Under the pieces are notes generated by a model that was given only the letters and a program-made list of their open reading frames with translations, ran no database searches and had not been told where the DNA came from. 64,000 nucleotides of DNA from Streptomyces sp. NA02950 (GTDB lineage: Bacteria > Actinomycetota > Actinomycetes > Streptomycetales > Streptomycetaceae), in NCBI RefSeq assembly GCF_013364155.1, contig NZ_CP054916.1, forward strand, positions 6,197,001 to 6,261,000. The letters are read 5' to 3'. Shown here piece by piece: positions 1 through 8,605 of this stretch (positions are counted from its first letter, which is position 1; every line of letters starts with the position of its first letter). The position numbers and the translations under genes are program-made.

Positions 1-1490
1 TCGGGCACGGTGATCTCGGGGGCCTCCTGGACCACGGCCAGCTCGGTGATGTGACCGGCCGCGTCACAGGTGAGCTGCGGAGTGAGCACATTGACGCCCG
101 CGGTCTCCAGCCAGGCCCGGGACCAGGCGGCCATGTCCCGGCCCGAGGTCTCGGTGAGCACCGCCAGCAGATCGGACAGCCGGGTGTTGCCGAACGCGTG
201 GCGCTTGAAGTAGCGCCGCGCGCCCTCCAGGAAGGCGTCCTGCCCGGCGTAGGCCACCAGCTGCTTGAGCACCGAGGCGCCCTTGGCGTAGGTGATCCCG
301 TCGAAGTTGAGCTTGGCGTCCTCCAGGTCACGGATGTCGGCGGTGACCGGGTGGGTGGAGGGCAGCTGGTCGGCGCGGTACGCCCAGGACTTGCGGCGGT
401 TGGCGAAGGTGATCCAGCCGTCGGTGAAGCGGGTGGCGCCGACCAGCGCGAAGGCGCCCATGAAGTCCGCGAACGACTCCTTGAGCCACAGATCGTCCCA
501 CCACTCCATGGTCACCAGGTCGCCGAACCACATATGGGCCATCTCGTGGAGGATGACGTTGGCCCGGTGCTCGTACGACGCCTGGGTGACCTTGCCGCGG
601 AAGACGAACTCCTCGCGGAAGGTCACGCACCCCGGGTTCTCCATCGCCCCGATGTTGTACTCGGGCACAAACGCCTGGTCGTACTTGCCGAACGGATACG
701 GGTAGTCGAAGCGGTCGTGGAAGAAGTCCAGGCCCTGCTTGGTGACGGTGAAGATGTCGTCCGCGTCGAAGTGCTTGGCCAGGCCCGCGCGGCACAGCGC
801 GCCCAGCGGGATCTCCAGGACCGTGCCGTCGGGCAGGGTGCGCCGGTAGGTGTCGGTCTCGTAGTGGTACGGGCCCGCGACGACCGCCGTGATGTACGTG
901 GAGATGGGCAGCGTCGGGGTGAAGTGGGTGGTGGTGCCCGAGCCACCGGAGGCGGCCGGCTCGCGGCGGTCCGCCGTGCCGTTGCTGAGTACGGTCCAGT
1001 GGCCGGGCGCGGTCACCGCGAAGGTGAACGGGGCCTTCAGATCCGGCTGTTCGAAGGTGGTGAAGACCCGGCGGGCGTCGGCCGGCTCGTACTGGGTGTA
1101 GAGGTAGACCTCGCCGTCCTCGGGGTCGGCGAAGTGGTGCAGCCCCTCGCCGGTCCGGCTGTACGCGCACCGCGCGTCGACGATCAGCTCGTTCTCGGCG
1201 GCGAGCCCGTCCAGCGCGATCCGGGCCCCGTCGAAGACGGCCGCCGGGTCCAGCTCCCGTCCATTGAGGGTCACCGAGGTCACCGAGGGTGCCACCAGAT
1301 CGGCGAAGGTCGAGGCGCCCGGCTCGGCGCAGCGGAACCGTACGGTGGTGGTGGAACGGAACGTGCGCGGCCCGGGGCCGGTGTGCGGCTCGACCGCCGA
1401 CCGCACATCGAGCGCCACGTCATAGGCGTCCACGGTCAGCAGCCTCGCCCGCTCCCGGGCCTCGTCACGGGTCAGGTTCTCACCAGGCAC
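1..1490 (-). CDS. pepN: Aminopeptidase N (M1 family), 5' part only
   Basis: This is the first ~496 codons of a zinc aminopeptidase that removes N-terminal residues from peptides in the cytoplasm; the C-terminal part lies beyond the window edge. The M1 substrate-binding motif GAMEN is at about residues 281-285 and the zinc motif HEMAH at 315-319, at the spacing usual for the ~860-aa actinobacterial PepN. The start is a GTG at 1490 (protein begins VPGENLTRDEARERA), preceded by GAGGGAG about 8 nt upstream. It is divergent from the DsbA-like gene. No defect is visible in the part present. Family assignment is secure. Confidence 0.95.
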   Translation of the reverse strand, partial: MPGENLTRDEARERARLLTVDAYDVALDVRSAVEPHTGPGPRTFRSTTTVRFRCAEPGASTFADLVAPSVTSVTLNGRELDPAAVFDGARIALDGLAAENELIVDARCAYSRTGEGLHHFADPEDGEVYLYTQYEPADARRVFTTFEQPDLKAPFTFAVTAPGHWTVLSNGTADRREPAASGGSGTTTHFTPTLPISTYITAVVAGPYHYETDTYRRTLPDGTVLEIPLGALCRAGLAKHFDADDIFTVTKQGLDFFHDRFDYPYPFGKYDQAFVPEYNIGAMENPGCVTFREEFVFRGKVTQASYEHRANVILHEMAHMWFGDLVTMEWWDDLWLKESFADFMGAFALVGATRFTDGWITFANRRKSWAYRADQLPSTHPVTADIRDLEDAKLNFDGITYAKGASVLKQLVAYAGQDAFLEGARRYFKRHAFGNTRLSDLLAVLTETSGRDMAAWSRAWLETAGVNVLTPQLTCDAAGHITELAVVQEAPEITVP

Positions 1491-1655
1491 GACGCGGGCT
1501 CCCTCGATGTCGTCTCGAATGTCGGACAGCGCGCATCATGTCACGCCGCACTCCCCGGGGGAATCGGGGAATGGCGCCCGATCGTGCTCGTGTTGGGGTG
1601 AGGGAGAGGCCCGATACCCGTACGCGTTTCGTATGCGCTCGCAAGAGGAGACACC

Positions 1656-2291
1656 GTGACCGAGACCGCCAAGACTCCTGCCGATTTCTGGTTCGATCCG
1701 CTCTGCCCCTGGGCATGGATGACCTCGCGCTGGATGCTCGAGGTGGAGAAGGTCCGCCCGGTCGAGGTGCGTTGGCATGTGATGAGCCTGGCCGTGCTGA
1801 ACGAACCCAAGCTGGACGAGCTGCCCGAGGAGTACCGCGAGCTGCTGAAGACCGCCTGGGGGCCGGTGCGGGTGTGCATCGCCGCCGAGCGGAAGCACGG
1901 CAGCGAGGTGCTCGGCCCGCTCTATACCGCCCTCGGCACCCGCTTCCACAACCAGGGCCTGGAGAAGAACCGCGAGACGCTCGTGGCCGCCCTGGAGGAG
2001 GCCGGGCTGCCCGCCGACCTCGCGGACGCCGCCGATTCCGACGCCTATGACACCGAGCTGCGCGCCTCCCACAAGGAGGGCATCGACCTGGTCGGCCAGG
2101 ACGTGGGCACTCCCGTGATCGCCGTACCGGGTCCGGAGGGCGAGCGGATCGCCTTCTTCGGCCCGGTGGTGACCCCCGCCCCCAAGGGCGAGGACGCGGC
2201 GAAGCTGTGGGACGGCACCCTGCTGGTCGCCTCGATACCCGGCTTCTACGAGATCAAGCGCACGCGCACGGTCGGCCCGATCTTCGACTGA
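1656..2291 (+). CDS. DsbA-family thiol protein (mycothiol-dependent nitroreductase Rv2466c-like)
   Basis: This 211-aa thioredoxin-fold protein of the DsbA/FrnE group resembles the actinobacterial mycothiol-dependent nitroreductases. The active-site region reads DPLCPWAWMTS near residue 19: only the first cysteine of the CxxC pair is present, and the second position is alanine. That suggests a monothiol mechanism, for instance with mycothiol as partner; this part is inference. There is no signal peptide, so it is cytoplasmic. GTG start with AGGAG 4-5 nt upstream. It is followed by a strong intrinsic terminator and appears monocistronic. Confidence 0.85.
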   Translation: MTETAKTPADFWFDPLCPWAWMTSRWMLEVEKVRPVEVRWHVMSLAVLNEPKLDELPEEYRELLKTAWGPVRVCIAAERKHGSEVLGPLYTALGTRFHNQGLEKNRETLVAALEEAGLPADLADAADSDAYDTELRASHKEGIDLVGQDVGTPVIAVPGPEGERIAFFGPVVTPAPKGEDAAKLWDGTLLVASIPGFYEIKRTRTVGPIFD

Positions 2292-2332
2292 CCCCTTCCG
2301 GAACCGCTCCCTTCCGGAGCCGTCCGGACGGC

Positions 2333-2373
2333 GGGGCCCCCGCGCGAGTCGACCGCGCGGGGGCCCCTTTTTT
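2333..2373 (+). terminator. Intrinsic terminator of the DsbA-like gene
   Basis: Perfect 14-bp GC stem (2333-2346 with 2354-2367), 7-nt loop, followed by six T (2368-2373). It is the most canonical terminator in the window. Confidence 0.92.
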
Positions 2374-2423
2374 CCGCCTGCCCGGTGTTCGGTGAGAAGA
2401 CGATCACGCAAGCAGGAGGTCCG

Positions 2424-3065
2424 TTACGGCGCGAGCAGCAGGTTGTTCGCGCGCTCCTTGGCGGCCGTGTAGCGGCGCGCCACGTCCTGCCAGTCGACGA
2501 CCTTCCACATGGCCTCGATGAAGTCCACCTTCTGGTTCTTGTACTGGAGGTAGAAGGCGTGCTCCCAGGCGTCGAAGACCAGGATCGGCACCGAGCCCTG
2601 GCCGACGTTCCCCTGGTGGTCGTAGACCTGCTCGACGATCAGCCGCCCGCTCACCGGCTCGTAGGCGAGCACACCCCAGCCGGAGCCCTGGGTGGTCGCG
2701 GACGCCTTGGAGAGCTGGGCCTTGAACGCCTTGAAGGACCCGAAGTGCTCGGTGATGGCGTCGGCCAGCTCGCCCACGCCGTCCTTCTCCAGCGGCTCGC
2801 CGCCACCGTCACCGGTCATGTTGTGCCAGTAGATGCTGTGCAGGATGTGGCCCGACAGATGGAAGGCCAGGTTCTTCTCCAGGCCGTTGATCGAGCCCCA
2901 CTGGTCCTTGTCCCGCGCCTCCGAAAGCTGCTCCAGCGTGTCGTTCGCGCCCTTGACGTACGCGGCGTGGTGCTTGTCGTGGTGCAGCTTGATGATCTCG
3001 GGGCTGATGACCGGGGCCAGCGCCGAGTAGTCGTACGGAAGTTCAGGAAGTGTGTAGATGGCCAT
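2424..3065 (-). CDS. sodF: Superoxide dismutase, Fe/Mn family (Streptomyces SodF type)
   Basis: A 213-aa cytoplasmic Fe/Mn-type superoxide dismutase converting superoxide to H2O2 and O2. The metal-ligand regions are visible: His28 in KLHHDKHH, a histidine in the [13 protein letters not shown] segment, and Asp/His in FDAWEHAFY. Full length and well conserved; Gln/Gly patterns (TQGSGWGVL) fit iron-type enzymes. In Streptomyces the iron enzyme is repressed by the nickel-responsive Fur-family regulator Nur; a matching candidate operator lies 25-41 nt upstream. ATG start at 3065 with GGAGGG upstream on the coding strand. Appears monocistronic. Confidence 0.93.
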   Translation of the reverse strand: MAIYTLPELPYDYSALAPVISPEIIKLHHDKHHAAYVKGANDTLEQLSEARDKDQWGSINGLEKNLAFHLSGHILHSIYWHNMTGDGGGEPLEKDGVGELADAITEHFGSFKAFKAQLSKASATTQGSGWGVLAYEPVSGRLIVEQVYDHQGNVGQGSVPILVFDAWEHAFYLQYKNQKVDFIEAMWKVVDWQDVARRYTAAKERANNLLLAP

Positions 3066-3089
3066 GCGAAGCCCTCCGGGACCGGCTTA

Positions 3090-3106
3090 ATGCAATCAAC
3101 TTGCAA
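3090..3106 (-). promoter_or_regulatory. Candidate Nur operator of sodF
   Basis: On the gene strand the sequence is TTGCAA-N5-TTGCAT, close to the reported Nur box TTGCAA-N5-TTGCAA. A -10-like TAGCAT lies just upstream (3111-3116), which would put transcription start at about 3104, inside the operator, as expected for a repressor site. No convincing -35 was seen. The identification is inference from motif and gene identity. Confidence 0.5.
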
Positions 3107-3167
3107 CTGCATGCTAACAGCAAGAAGGTTTTCCGCCGGCCGGAACAGGGCGACCGGGCCCAAAGAC

Positions 3168-3210
3168 GGAGGCGGGGTGGGTCCCCGGACCGGGGACCCA
3201 CCCCGCCTCC
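3168..3210 (-). terminator. Hairpin terminator downstream of AAT permease
   Basis: Perfect 19-bp GC-rich stem (3168-3186 with 3192-3210) and 5-nt loop, 18 bp after the permease stop and well upstream of sodF. There is no real T-tract, as is common for Streptomyces terminators. Confidence 0.8.
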
Positions 3211-3227
3211 GAGCGGGACGTACGAGG

Positions 3228-4649
3228 TCAGGCCTTGTGGGCCACCGACTGCTGGCGGGCGTAGCCGATGATCGCCAACGTCACCGTCAGCCCGGCCGTG
3301 GCGTACAGCTGGCTGCGGGTGTCGGGCTCGCGCAGCATCAGCAGCAGCACGCCGATCGTCGCGGCCAGCGTGACCCAGGTGAGGTAGGGGAACAGCCACA
3401 TCTTGACCACCAGCTTCTCCGGCGCCTCGCGCTGGAGCCTGCTGCGCATCCGCAGCTGGGCGATGGCGATGAAGGCCCACACCACCAGCACCGCGGCGCC
3501 GACCATGTTGAGCAGCCACTTGAAGATGGTGTCCGGCCACCAGTAGCTCAGCAGCACCGCGACGAAGCCGAAGAAGGACGAGGCGAGCACGGTGGGCCGG
3601 GGGACACCGCCGCTGACCTTGCCCAGGAAGGCCGGGCCCTCACCGCGGGCGATCAGCGAGTACGACATCCGGGAGGCGCCGTAGATGTTGGCGTTCATCG
3701 CGGAGAGCAGGGCGACCAGCACGATGACGTTCATGATGTTGCCGGCCGCGGGGATGTCGAGGTGGTCCAGGACCGCCACATAGGGGCCGTCGGCCACGAT
3801 CGCCTTGTCGTCCCACGGGATCAGCGTGACGACCACCAGCATGGAGCCGACGTAGAAGAGGGCGATCCGCCACATCGCGGTGCGCACGGCCCCGGCGACG
3901 CTCTTGACGGGGTTCTCGGACTCGGCCGCGGCGATGGTCACCGTCTCCAGACCGCCGTAGGCGAACACCGAGGCGAGCAGACCCACCACCAGGCCGTCCA
4001 TACCGTTGGGCAGGAAGCCGCCGTCGCCGGAGAGGTTGGAGCCGCCCGGGGCGTCGGTACCCGGGAGCACTCCGACGATCGCCAGGACGCCCAGGACCAG
4101 GAAGAGGGTGATCGCGGCGATCTTCAGCGCGGCGAACCAGAACTCGAACTCACCGAAGTTGCTGACCGCCGCCAGGTTGGTGCCGCAGAAGACCGCCATG
4201 AACAGGGCGACCCACATCCAGGAGTCGGTGCTCGGGAACCACTGGACCATGATTCCGGCGGCGCCGATCGCCTCGGCCGCGATGCCCACGCACAGCAGCA
4301 CCCAGAACATCCAGCCCGCGGTGAACCCCGCCCACGGCCCGAGTGCCCGCTCCGCGTGCACCGAGAAGGAGCCTGAGGCCGGGTTGGCGGCCGACATCTC
4401 GCCCAGCATCCGCATCACCAGCATCACCAGCAGCCCTGACAGGGCGTAGGCCAGCACGATGGAGGGGCCGGCGGCGGCGATTCCGGCACCGGAGCCGACG
4501 AACAGGCCCGCTCCGATCACCCCACCGAGGGCGATCATCGACAGATGGCGCTGCTTCAGGCCGTGCGCGAGCGCGGGCGAGGCGGGTGTGCCCGCGCCGC
4601 TTGCCTCCATGTCGCGCTGTGGCGCGGAGGACGCAGGTGTCCGATTCAT
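3228..4649 (-). CDS. AAT-family amino acid permease (APC superfamily)
   Basis: A 473-aa inner-membrane permease of the AroP/GabP/LysP type, importing an amino acid or GABA with H+. The signature HLSMIALGGVIGAGLFVGSG opens TM1, about 12 hydrophobic segments follow, and the AAT sequence NPASGSFSVHAERALGPWAGF is present. The ~25-residue N-terminal tail before the first helix is normal. Substrate cannot be assigned. ATG at 4649 with an AGAGAAG-type upstream region. It is paralogous to the permease at 5636-7105 on the other side of bioY. Confidence 0.9.
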   Translation of the reverse strand: MNRTPASSAPQRDMEASGAGTPASPALAHGLKQRHLSMIALGGVIGAGLFVGSGAGIAAAGPSIVLAYALSGLLVMLVMRMLGEMSAANPASGSFSVHAERALGPWAGFTAGWMFWVLLCVGIAAEAIGAAGIMVQWFPSTDSWMWVALFMAVFCGTNLAAVSNFGEFEFWFAALKIAAITLFLVLGVLAIVGVLPGTDAPGGSNLSGDGGFLPNGMDGLVVGLLASVFAYGGLETVTIAAAESENPVKSVAGAVRTAMWRIALFYVGSMLVVVTLIPWDDKAIVADGPYVAVLDHLDIPAAGNIMNVIVLVALLSAMNANIYGASRMSYSLIARGEGPAFLGKVSGGVPRPTVLASSFFGFVAVLLSYWWPDTIFKWLLNMVGAAVLVVWAFIAIAQLRMRSRLQREAPEKLVVKMWLFPYLTWVTLAATIGVLLLMLREPDTRSQLYATAGLTVTLAIIGYARQQSVAHKA

Positions 4650-4743
4650 GTGCTCTTCTCTGTCCCTTGGTGGGGGGCGGATGCATGCAAAACGAGCTCA
4701 GTGTGAGGGGTGTGTCCGGTGAGGACAACACTGCGAGCAGGAT

Positions 4744-4760
4744 TGTCTGGATATCGGACA
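4744..4760. promoter_or_regulatory. Imperfect inverted repeat in permease/bioY divergent region
   Basis: TGTC-T-G-(5)-C-G-GACA: dyad with TGTCnG and CnGACA arms, 84 bp upstream of the permease start. It could be an operator for a dimeric regulator. There is no supporting identity. Confidence 0.3.
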
Positions 4761-4919
4761 CCGTGGTGACGCTCCGTATCACGGCGATATGCCAGAAGCC
4801 GCCAAGCGCGCGGTCCGCCCTTTGTGGTCAACCGACGGTGATCGGGACGGCCGCGCCGGGTTAGCGTCGCCCTATTGTTCACCACCGCTGTCCAAACCCC
4901 TCACCTGGGAGTTTCGTTG

Positions 4920-5543
4920 ATGAGCACCGCCTCGCCCGCCGCCTCGACCGGTACGGTCCTCGCGGACGTGGTCTTCCCCGCCCGCTCGGCCCGCTCGGCC
5001 GGTCTCCCCGACCGGCGCGCCGTGGCCCGTGACACCGCGCTGGTGCTCGGCGGCGCCGCGCTCACCGGGCTGGCCGCCCAGCTGTCGGTGCCGGTCCCCG
5101 GCTCGCCGGTGCCGGTGACCGGGCAGACCTTCGCCGCCCTGCTGGTGGGCGCCTCGCTGGGGGCCGGACGCGGGTTCGCGTCCCTGCTGCTGTACGCCCT
5201 GGTGGGCATGGCGGGCATGCCGTGGTTCGCCGAGGGCGGCTCCGGCGCCGCCGCCCCGTCCTTCGGCTATGTGCTGGGCATGCTGCTCGCCGCGACCGTG
5301 GTGGGCGCCCTGGCCCGCCGCGGCGGCGACCGCGGGGCGCTGCGCACCGCGGGCACCATGGCGGTCGGCTCCGCGATCATCTACGCGGTGGGTGTTCCCT
5401 ACCTGGCGCTGGCCGCCGACATCTCGCTCTCCCAGGCGGTCGCCGCCGGGCTGACCCCGTTCCTCATCGGGGACGCCCTGAAGGCGGCGCTTGCGATGGG
5501 CGCGCTGCCCGCCGCCTGGAAGCTGGCCGGCCGCCGCGGCTGA
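4920..5543 (+). CDS. bioY: BioY biotin transporter (ECF S-component)
   Basis: A 207-aa membrane protein of the BioY family, the biotin-binding S component of ECF-type vitamin importers. Family hallmarks are the VPVPGSPVPVTGQTFAALLVG segment and five to six hydrophobic helices. It may act with a shared EcfAT module or alone; no ecfA/ecfT genes are in this window. The start chosen is ATG 4920 (GGGAG upstream); an in-frame alternative at 4875 lacks a ribosome site. It is followed by a perfect hairpin. Confidence 0.9.
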   Translation: MSTASPAASTGTVLADVVFPARSARSAGLPDRRAVARDTALVLGGAALTGLAAQLSVPVPGSPVPVTGQTFAALLVGASLGAGRGFASLLLYALVGMAGMPWFAEGGSGAAAPSFGYVLGMLLAATVVGALARRGGDRGALRTAGTMAVGSAIIYAVGVPYLALAADISLSQAVAAGLTPFLIGDALKAALAMGALPAAWKLAGRRG

Positions 5544-5553
5544 GCCGCGTACG

Positions 5554-5594
5554 GGGCCGGGGCCCGCACCATTCGCTGGTGCGGGCCCCGGCCC
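5554..5594. terminator. Bidirectional hairpin between bioY and permease
   Basis: Perfect 18-bp stem (5554-5571 with 5577-5594) and 5-nt loop between two convergent genes, so it can serve both. Confidence 0.82.
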
Positions 5595-5635
5595 GTGTGG
5601 CGTGCTCGTAGGCACCCGAGGTCCCGGCGAGGCGG

Positions 5636-7105
5636 TTACGGGGCCACGGACTCCTTGGCGCGGGTCTCGGTGGCCGCCACCTGCCGCGGCGGCGACAGCT
5701 TGTCGCGGACCAGGGCGAAGACCACCACCACAGCGGCCACCAGGGTGGAGAGGATGACCTGCTCGCGCCCGTCCTTGTCGGTGAGCATGTAGACCAGCAC
5801 GAACGAGATCATCGCGATGGTCGCCCAGGTCAGGTACGGGAACAGCCACATCCGGACGATCAGCTTCTCCGGGTTCTCGCGCAGGATGATCCCGCGCATC
5901 CGCAGCTGGGTGAAGCAGATGACCAGCCAGACGAAGAGCGCGACGGCACCCGAGGAGTTCAGCAGGAAGTCGAAGACGGTGTCCGGCCACTGGTAGTTGA
6001 ACCAGACGGCGACGAAGCCGAAGACGACCGAGCCGAGGATCGCCGCCTGCGGCACGCCGCGCGGGTTGGTCTTGCCGAAGGCGACCGGGGCGTCACCGCG
6101 CTGGCCCAGGGAGAAGGCCATCCGGGAGGCGGTGTAGAGGCCGGAGTTCAGGCAGGAGAGCACGGCGGTCAGCACGATGACGTTCATGACCTGGCCGGCG
6201 TGCGGGATGCCGATGGAGTCCAGCGAGGCGACGTAGGAGCCCTTGTCGGCGATCGCCTTGGAGTCCCAGGGCAGCAGGGTGACCACCACGAAGATCGAGC
6301 CCAGGTAGAAGACCGCGATACGCCAGATCACGCTGTTGGTGGCCTTGGAGACGGCCCGCTGCGGGTCCTCGGACTCACCGGCGGCCAGGGTGACGATCTC
6401 ACTGCCCATGAAGGAGAAGACGACCAGCAGCACACCGGTGAGGATCGCTCCCGGTCCGTTCGGCAGGAAGCCTCCGTGGTCGGTCAGATGGGCCACGCCC
6501 GCGCCCGGGTTGTCCGAGCCCGGCAGCACGCCGAAGACGGCGAGCCCGCCGATCACGATGAAGGCGGCGATGGCGACGACCTTGATGCCCGCGAACCAGA
6601 ACTCGAACTCACCGTAGGAGCCGACCGAGACCAGGTTGGTGGCGGTGAGCACGGTCATCACGAGCAGCGCCCAGGCCCACTGCGGTACGGACGGTACCCA
6701 GCCCTCGAGGATCACCGCGCCCGCGGTCGCCTCCACGGCCAGCACCACGACCCAGAAGAACCAGTACAGCCAGCCGATGGAGAAGCCCGCCCAGCGGCCG
6801 AGCGCCCGGTCCGCGTAGGCGGAGAAGGAACCGGAGGTGGGGTTGGCCGCGGCCATCTCGCCGAGCATCCGCATCACCAGGACGACCATCAGGCCGACCA
6901 GGGCGTACGAGATCAGAATGCCGGGTCCCGCCTTGGCGATGCCCGCGCTGGAGCCCACGAAGAGGCCGGCGCCGATCACTCCGCCGATGGCGATCATCGA
7001 CAGATGTCGGTTCTTGAGCCCGGCCTTCAGGCTGTCGGTGGAGCCGGGGCCGGAGTCGCCGTGGGGCCTCTGCTGCTCCGGGGGGATCGCAGGTTGTGCG
7101 CTCAT
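5636..7105 (-). CDS. AAT-family amino acid permease (GabP-like)
   Basis: A 489-aa, ~12-helix amino-acid/GABA permease. TM1 signature HLSMIAIGGVIGAGLFVGSS, the conserved NPTSGSFSAYADRALGRWAGF and FPYLTWATIA near the C terminus match AAT transporters such as GabP. It is clearly related to the 3228-4649 permease (same motifs, similar gaps), so the two look like an old duplication separated by bioY. ATG start at 7105 in a divergent arrangement with rpiB. Substrate unknown. Confidence 0.88.
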   Translation of the reverse strand: MSAQPAIPPEQQRPHGDSGPGSTDSLKAGLKNRHLSMIAIGGVIGAGLFVGSSAGIAKAGPGILISYALVGLMVVLVMRMLGEMAAANPTSGSFSAYADRALGRWAGFSIGWLYWFFWVVVLAVEATAGAVILEGWVPSVPQWAWALLVMTVLTATNLVSVGSYGEFEFWFAGIKVVAIAAFIVIGGLAVFGVLPGSDNPGAGVAHLTDHGGFLPNGPGAILTGVLLVVFSFMGSEIVTLAAGESEDPQRAVSKATNSVIWRIAVFYLGSIFVVVTLLPWDSKAIADKGSYVASLDSIGIPHAGQVMNVIVLTAVLSCLNSGLYTASRMAFSLGQRGDAPVAFGKTNPRGVPQAAILGSVVFGFVAVWFNYQWPDTVFDFLLNSSGAVALFVWLVICFTQLRMRGIILRENPEKLIVRMWLFPYLTWATIAMISFVLVYMLTDKDGREQVILSTLVAAVVVVFALVRDKLSPPRQVAATETRAKESVAP

Positions 7106-7290
7106 GGGCTCGAATGTCCTTTGCTCTCGGGTTACGAGCGACGCCAGTGAATCTCAGGAAGACGGTTTGATGAACCTTTGATTCCAGATTGTTACTTGAG
7201 GTTTTCATGAGGTTCGTTGGTGATCCCGAGACTTCAGCCGCTCGCCTACCCGGCCGGGCAGGGGTGACACGGGCGTGTCACACTCAGGAC

Positions 7291-7779
7291 ATGCGCGTGT
7301 ACCTCGGTTCCGACCATGCCGGTTACGACCTCAAGAACCACCTCGTGGAGTGGCTCAGGGCGGGCGGGCACGAGCCCGTCGACTGCGGCCCGCACCTCTA
7401 CGACGCCCAGGACGACTACCCGCCGTTCTGTCTGCGTGCGGCGGAGCGGACCGCCGCCGACCCGGACAGCCTGGGCATCGTCATCGGTGGATCCGGCAAT
7501 GGTGAGCAGATCGCCGCCAACAAGGTCAAGGGGGTCAGGGCCGCCCTCGCGTGGAGTGAGCAGACTGCCGCGCTCGGTCGCGAGCACAACAACGCCAATG
7601 TGATCAGCGTGGGTGCCCGTATGCACACGGAAGAAGAGGCGACCAAGTTCGTCGAAGTCTTCCTGAACACCCCGTACTCGGGTGAGGAGCGTCACACCCG
7701 CCGGATCGAGATGCTCTCCGTCTACGAGACCACCGGCGAGCTGCCCCCGATCCCGGCCCACCACCCCGACCACGGCTGA
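7291..7779 (+). CDS. rpiB: Ribose-5-phosphate isomerase B
   Basis: A 162-aa RpiB/LacAB-family sugar-phosphate isomerase interconverting ribose-5-P and ribulose-5-P in the pentose phosphate pathway. The N-terminal GSDHAGYDLK and the GGSGNGEQIAANK loop are diagnostic. The loop carries Glu rather than the Cys of the E. coli enzyme, as in the mycobacterial subtype where Glu is the catalytic base (established for that family). ATG 7291; a CACACT -10-like box ends 6 nt upstream, so the mRNA may be leaderless. The stop overlaps the next start (TGATG), indicating translational coupling. Confidence 0.92.
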   Translation: MRVYLGSDHAGYDLKNHLVEWLRAGGHEPVDCGPHLYDAQDDYPPFCLRAAERTAADPDSLGIVIGGSGNGEQIAANKVKGVRAALAWSEQTAALGREHNNANVISVGARMHTEEEATKFVEVFLNTPYSGEERHTRRIEMLSVYETTGELPPIPAHHPDHG

Positions 7780-8588
7780 TGCCCGAGGGGCACACCATCC
7801 ACCGGCTGGCCGCCGACCACCTCGAGCGGTTCGGCGGCCGGCCCGTCCGGGCCCGGAGCCCCCAGGGCAAGTTCGCCGACGGCGCCGCCCTGATCGACGG
7901 CCAGCCGCTGCACCAGGCCGAGGCCCACGGCAAACACCTCTTCCTGGACTTCGCCGCCACCGGCTGGGTCCATGTGCATCTCGGCCTGTTCGGGAAGTAC
8001 GGCTTCGGCCCGGCCCCCGCCCCGCCGCCCACCGACACCGTCCGGCTGCGGCTGGAAAACGCCGAGGGGTACGCGGATCTGCGCGGCCCGACCGCCTGCG
8101 CGCTGATCACCGAGGGCGAGAAGCGGGCGCTGCACGACCGGCTCGGCCCCGATCCGCTGCGCCCGGAGGACGACGGCGAGCGCGCCTGGGACCGGATCTC
8201 GCGCAGCCGGGTCAGCGTCGCCGCCCTGCTGCTGGACCAGAAGATCGTCTCCGGGGTGGGCAATGTGTACCGCGCCGAGGTGCTGTTCCGGCACGGCATC
8301 GATCCGTACCGCCCCGGCCGCGGCCTCACCCGTGCCGAATGGGACGCGATCTGGGCGGATCTGGCCGAGTTGATGCGCGAGGGCGTACGGAACAACCGGA
8401 TCGACACCGTCCGGCCCGAGCACACCCCCGAGGCCATGGGCCGCCCGCCGCGCGTGGACGACCACGGCGGCGAGGTGTACGTCTACCGCCGCGCCGGGCA
8501 GCCCTGCCACATCTGTGGCGGCGAGGTCCGCACCGCCGACCTCGCCGCCCGCAATCTCTTCTGGTGCCCCGGCTGTCAGCGGGCCTGA
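7779..8588 (+). CDS. Fpg/Nei-family DNA glycosylase (endonuclease VIII, Nei2-like)
   Basis: A 269-aa base-excision-repair glycosylase/AP lyase. After Met removal the catalytic N terminus PEG is exposed (PEGHTIHRLA), with the helix-two-turn-helix region (SGVGNVYRAEVLF) mid-protein and a C-terminal CHIC-x15-20-CPGC zinc finger. PEGHTIHR at the N terminus fits Nei rather than MutM. It shares one base with the rpiB stop, so the two are co-translated; no functional link between them is evident. Confidence 0.92.
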   Translation: MPEGHTIHRLAADHLERFGGRPVRARSPQGKFADGAALIDGQPLHQAEAHGKHLFLDFAATGWVHVHLGLFGKYGFGPAPAPPPTDTVRLRLENAEGYADLRGPTACALITEGEKRALHDRLGPDPLRPEDDGERAWDRISRSRVSVAALLLDQKIVSGVGNVYRAEVLFRHGIDPYRPGRGLTRAEWDAIWADLAELMREGVRNNRIDTVRPEHTPEAMGRPPRVDDHGGEVYVYRRAGQPCHICGGEVRTADLAARNLFWCPGCQRA

Positions 8589-8605
8589 GCGCCCCGCTGA
8601 CAGCC

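Noticed and set aside
4861..4885. BioQ-type operator before bioY
   Set aside because: Only one GTTCAC half-site was found; no matching second half.
5636..7105. Assigning GABA or an aromatic amino acid as the permease substrate
   Set aside because: AAT permeases of different substrates share all visible motifs; no catabolic neighbour narrows it.
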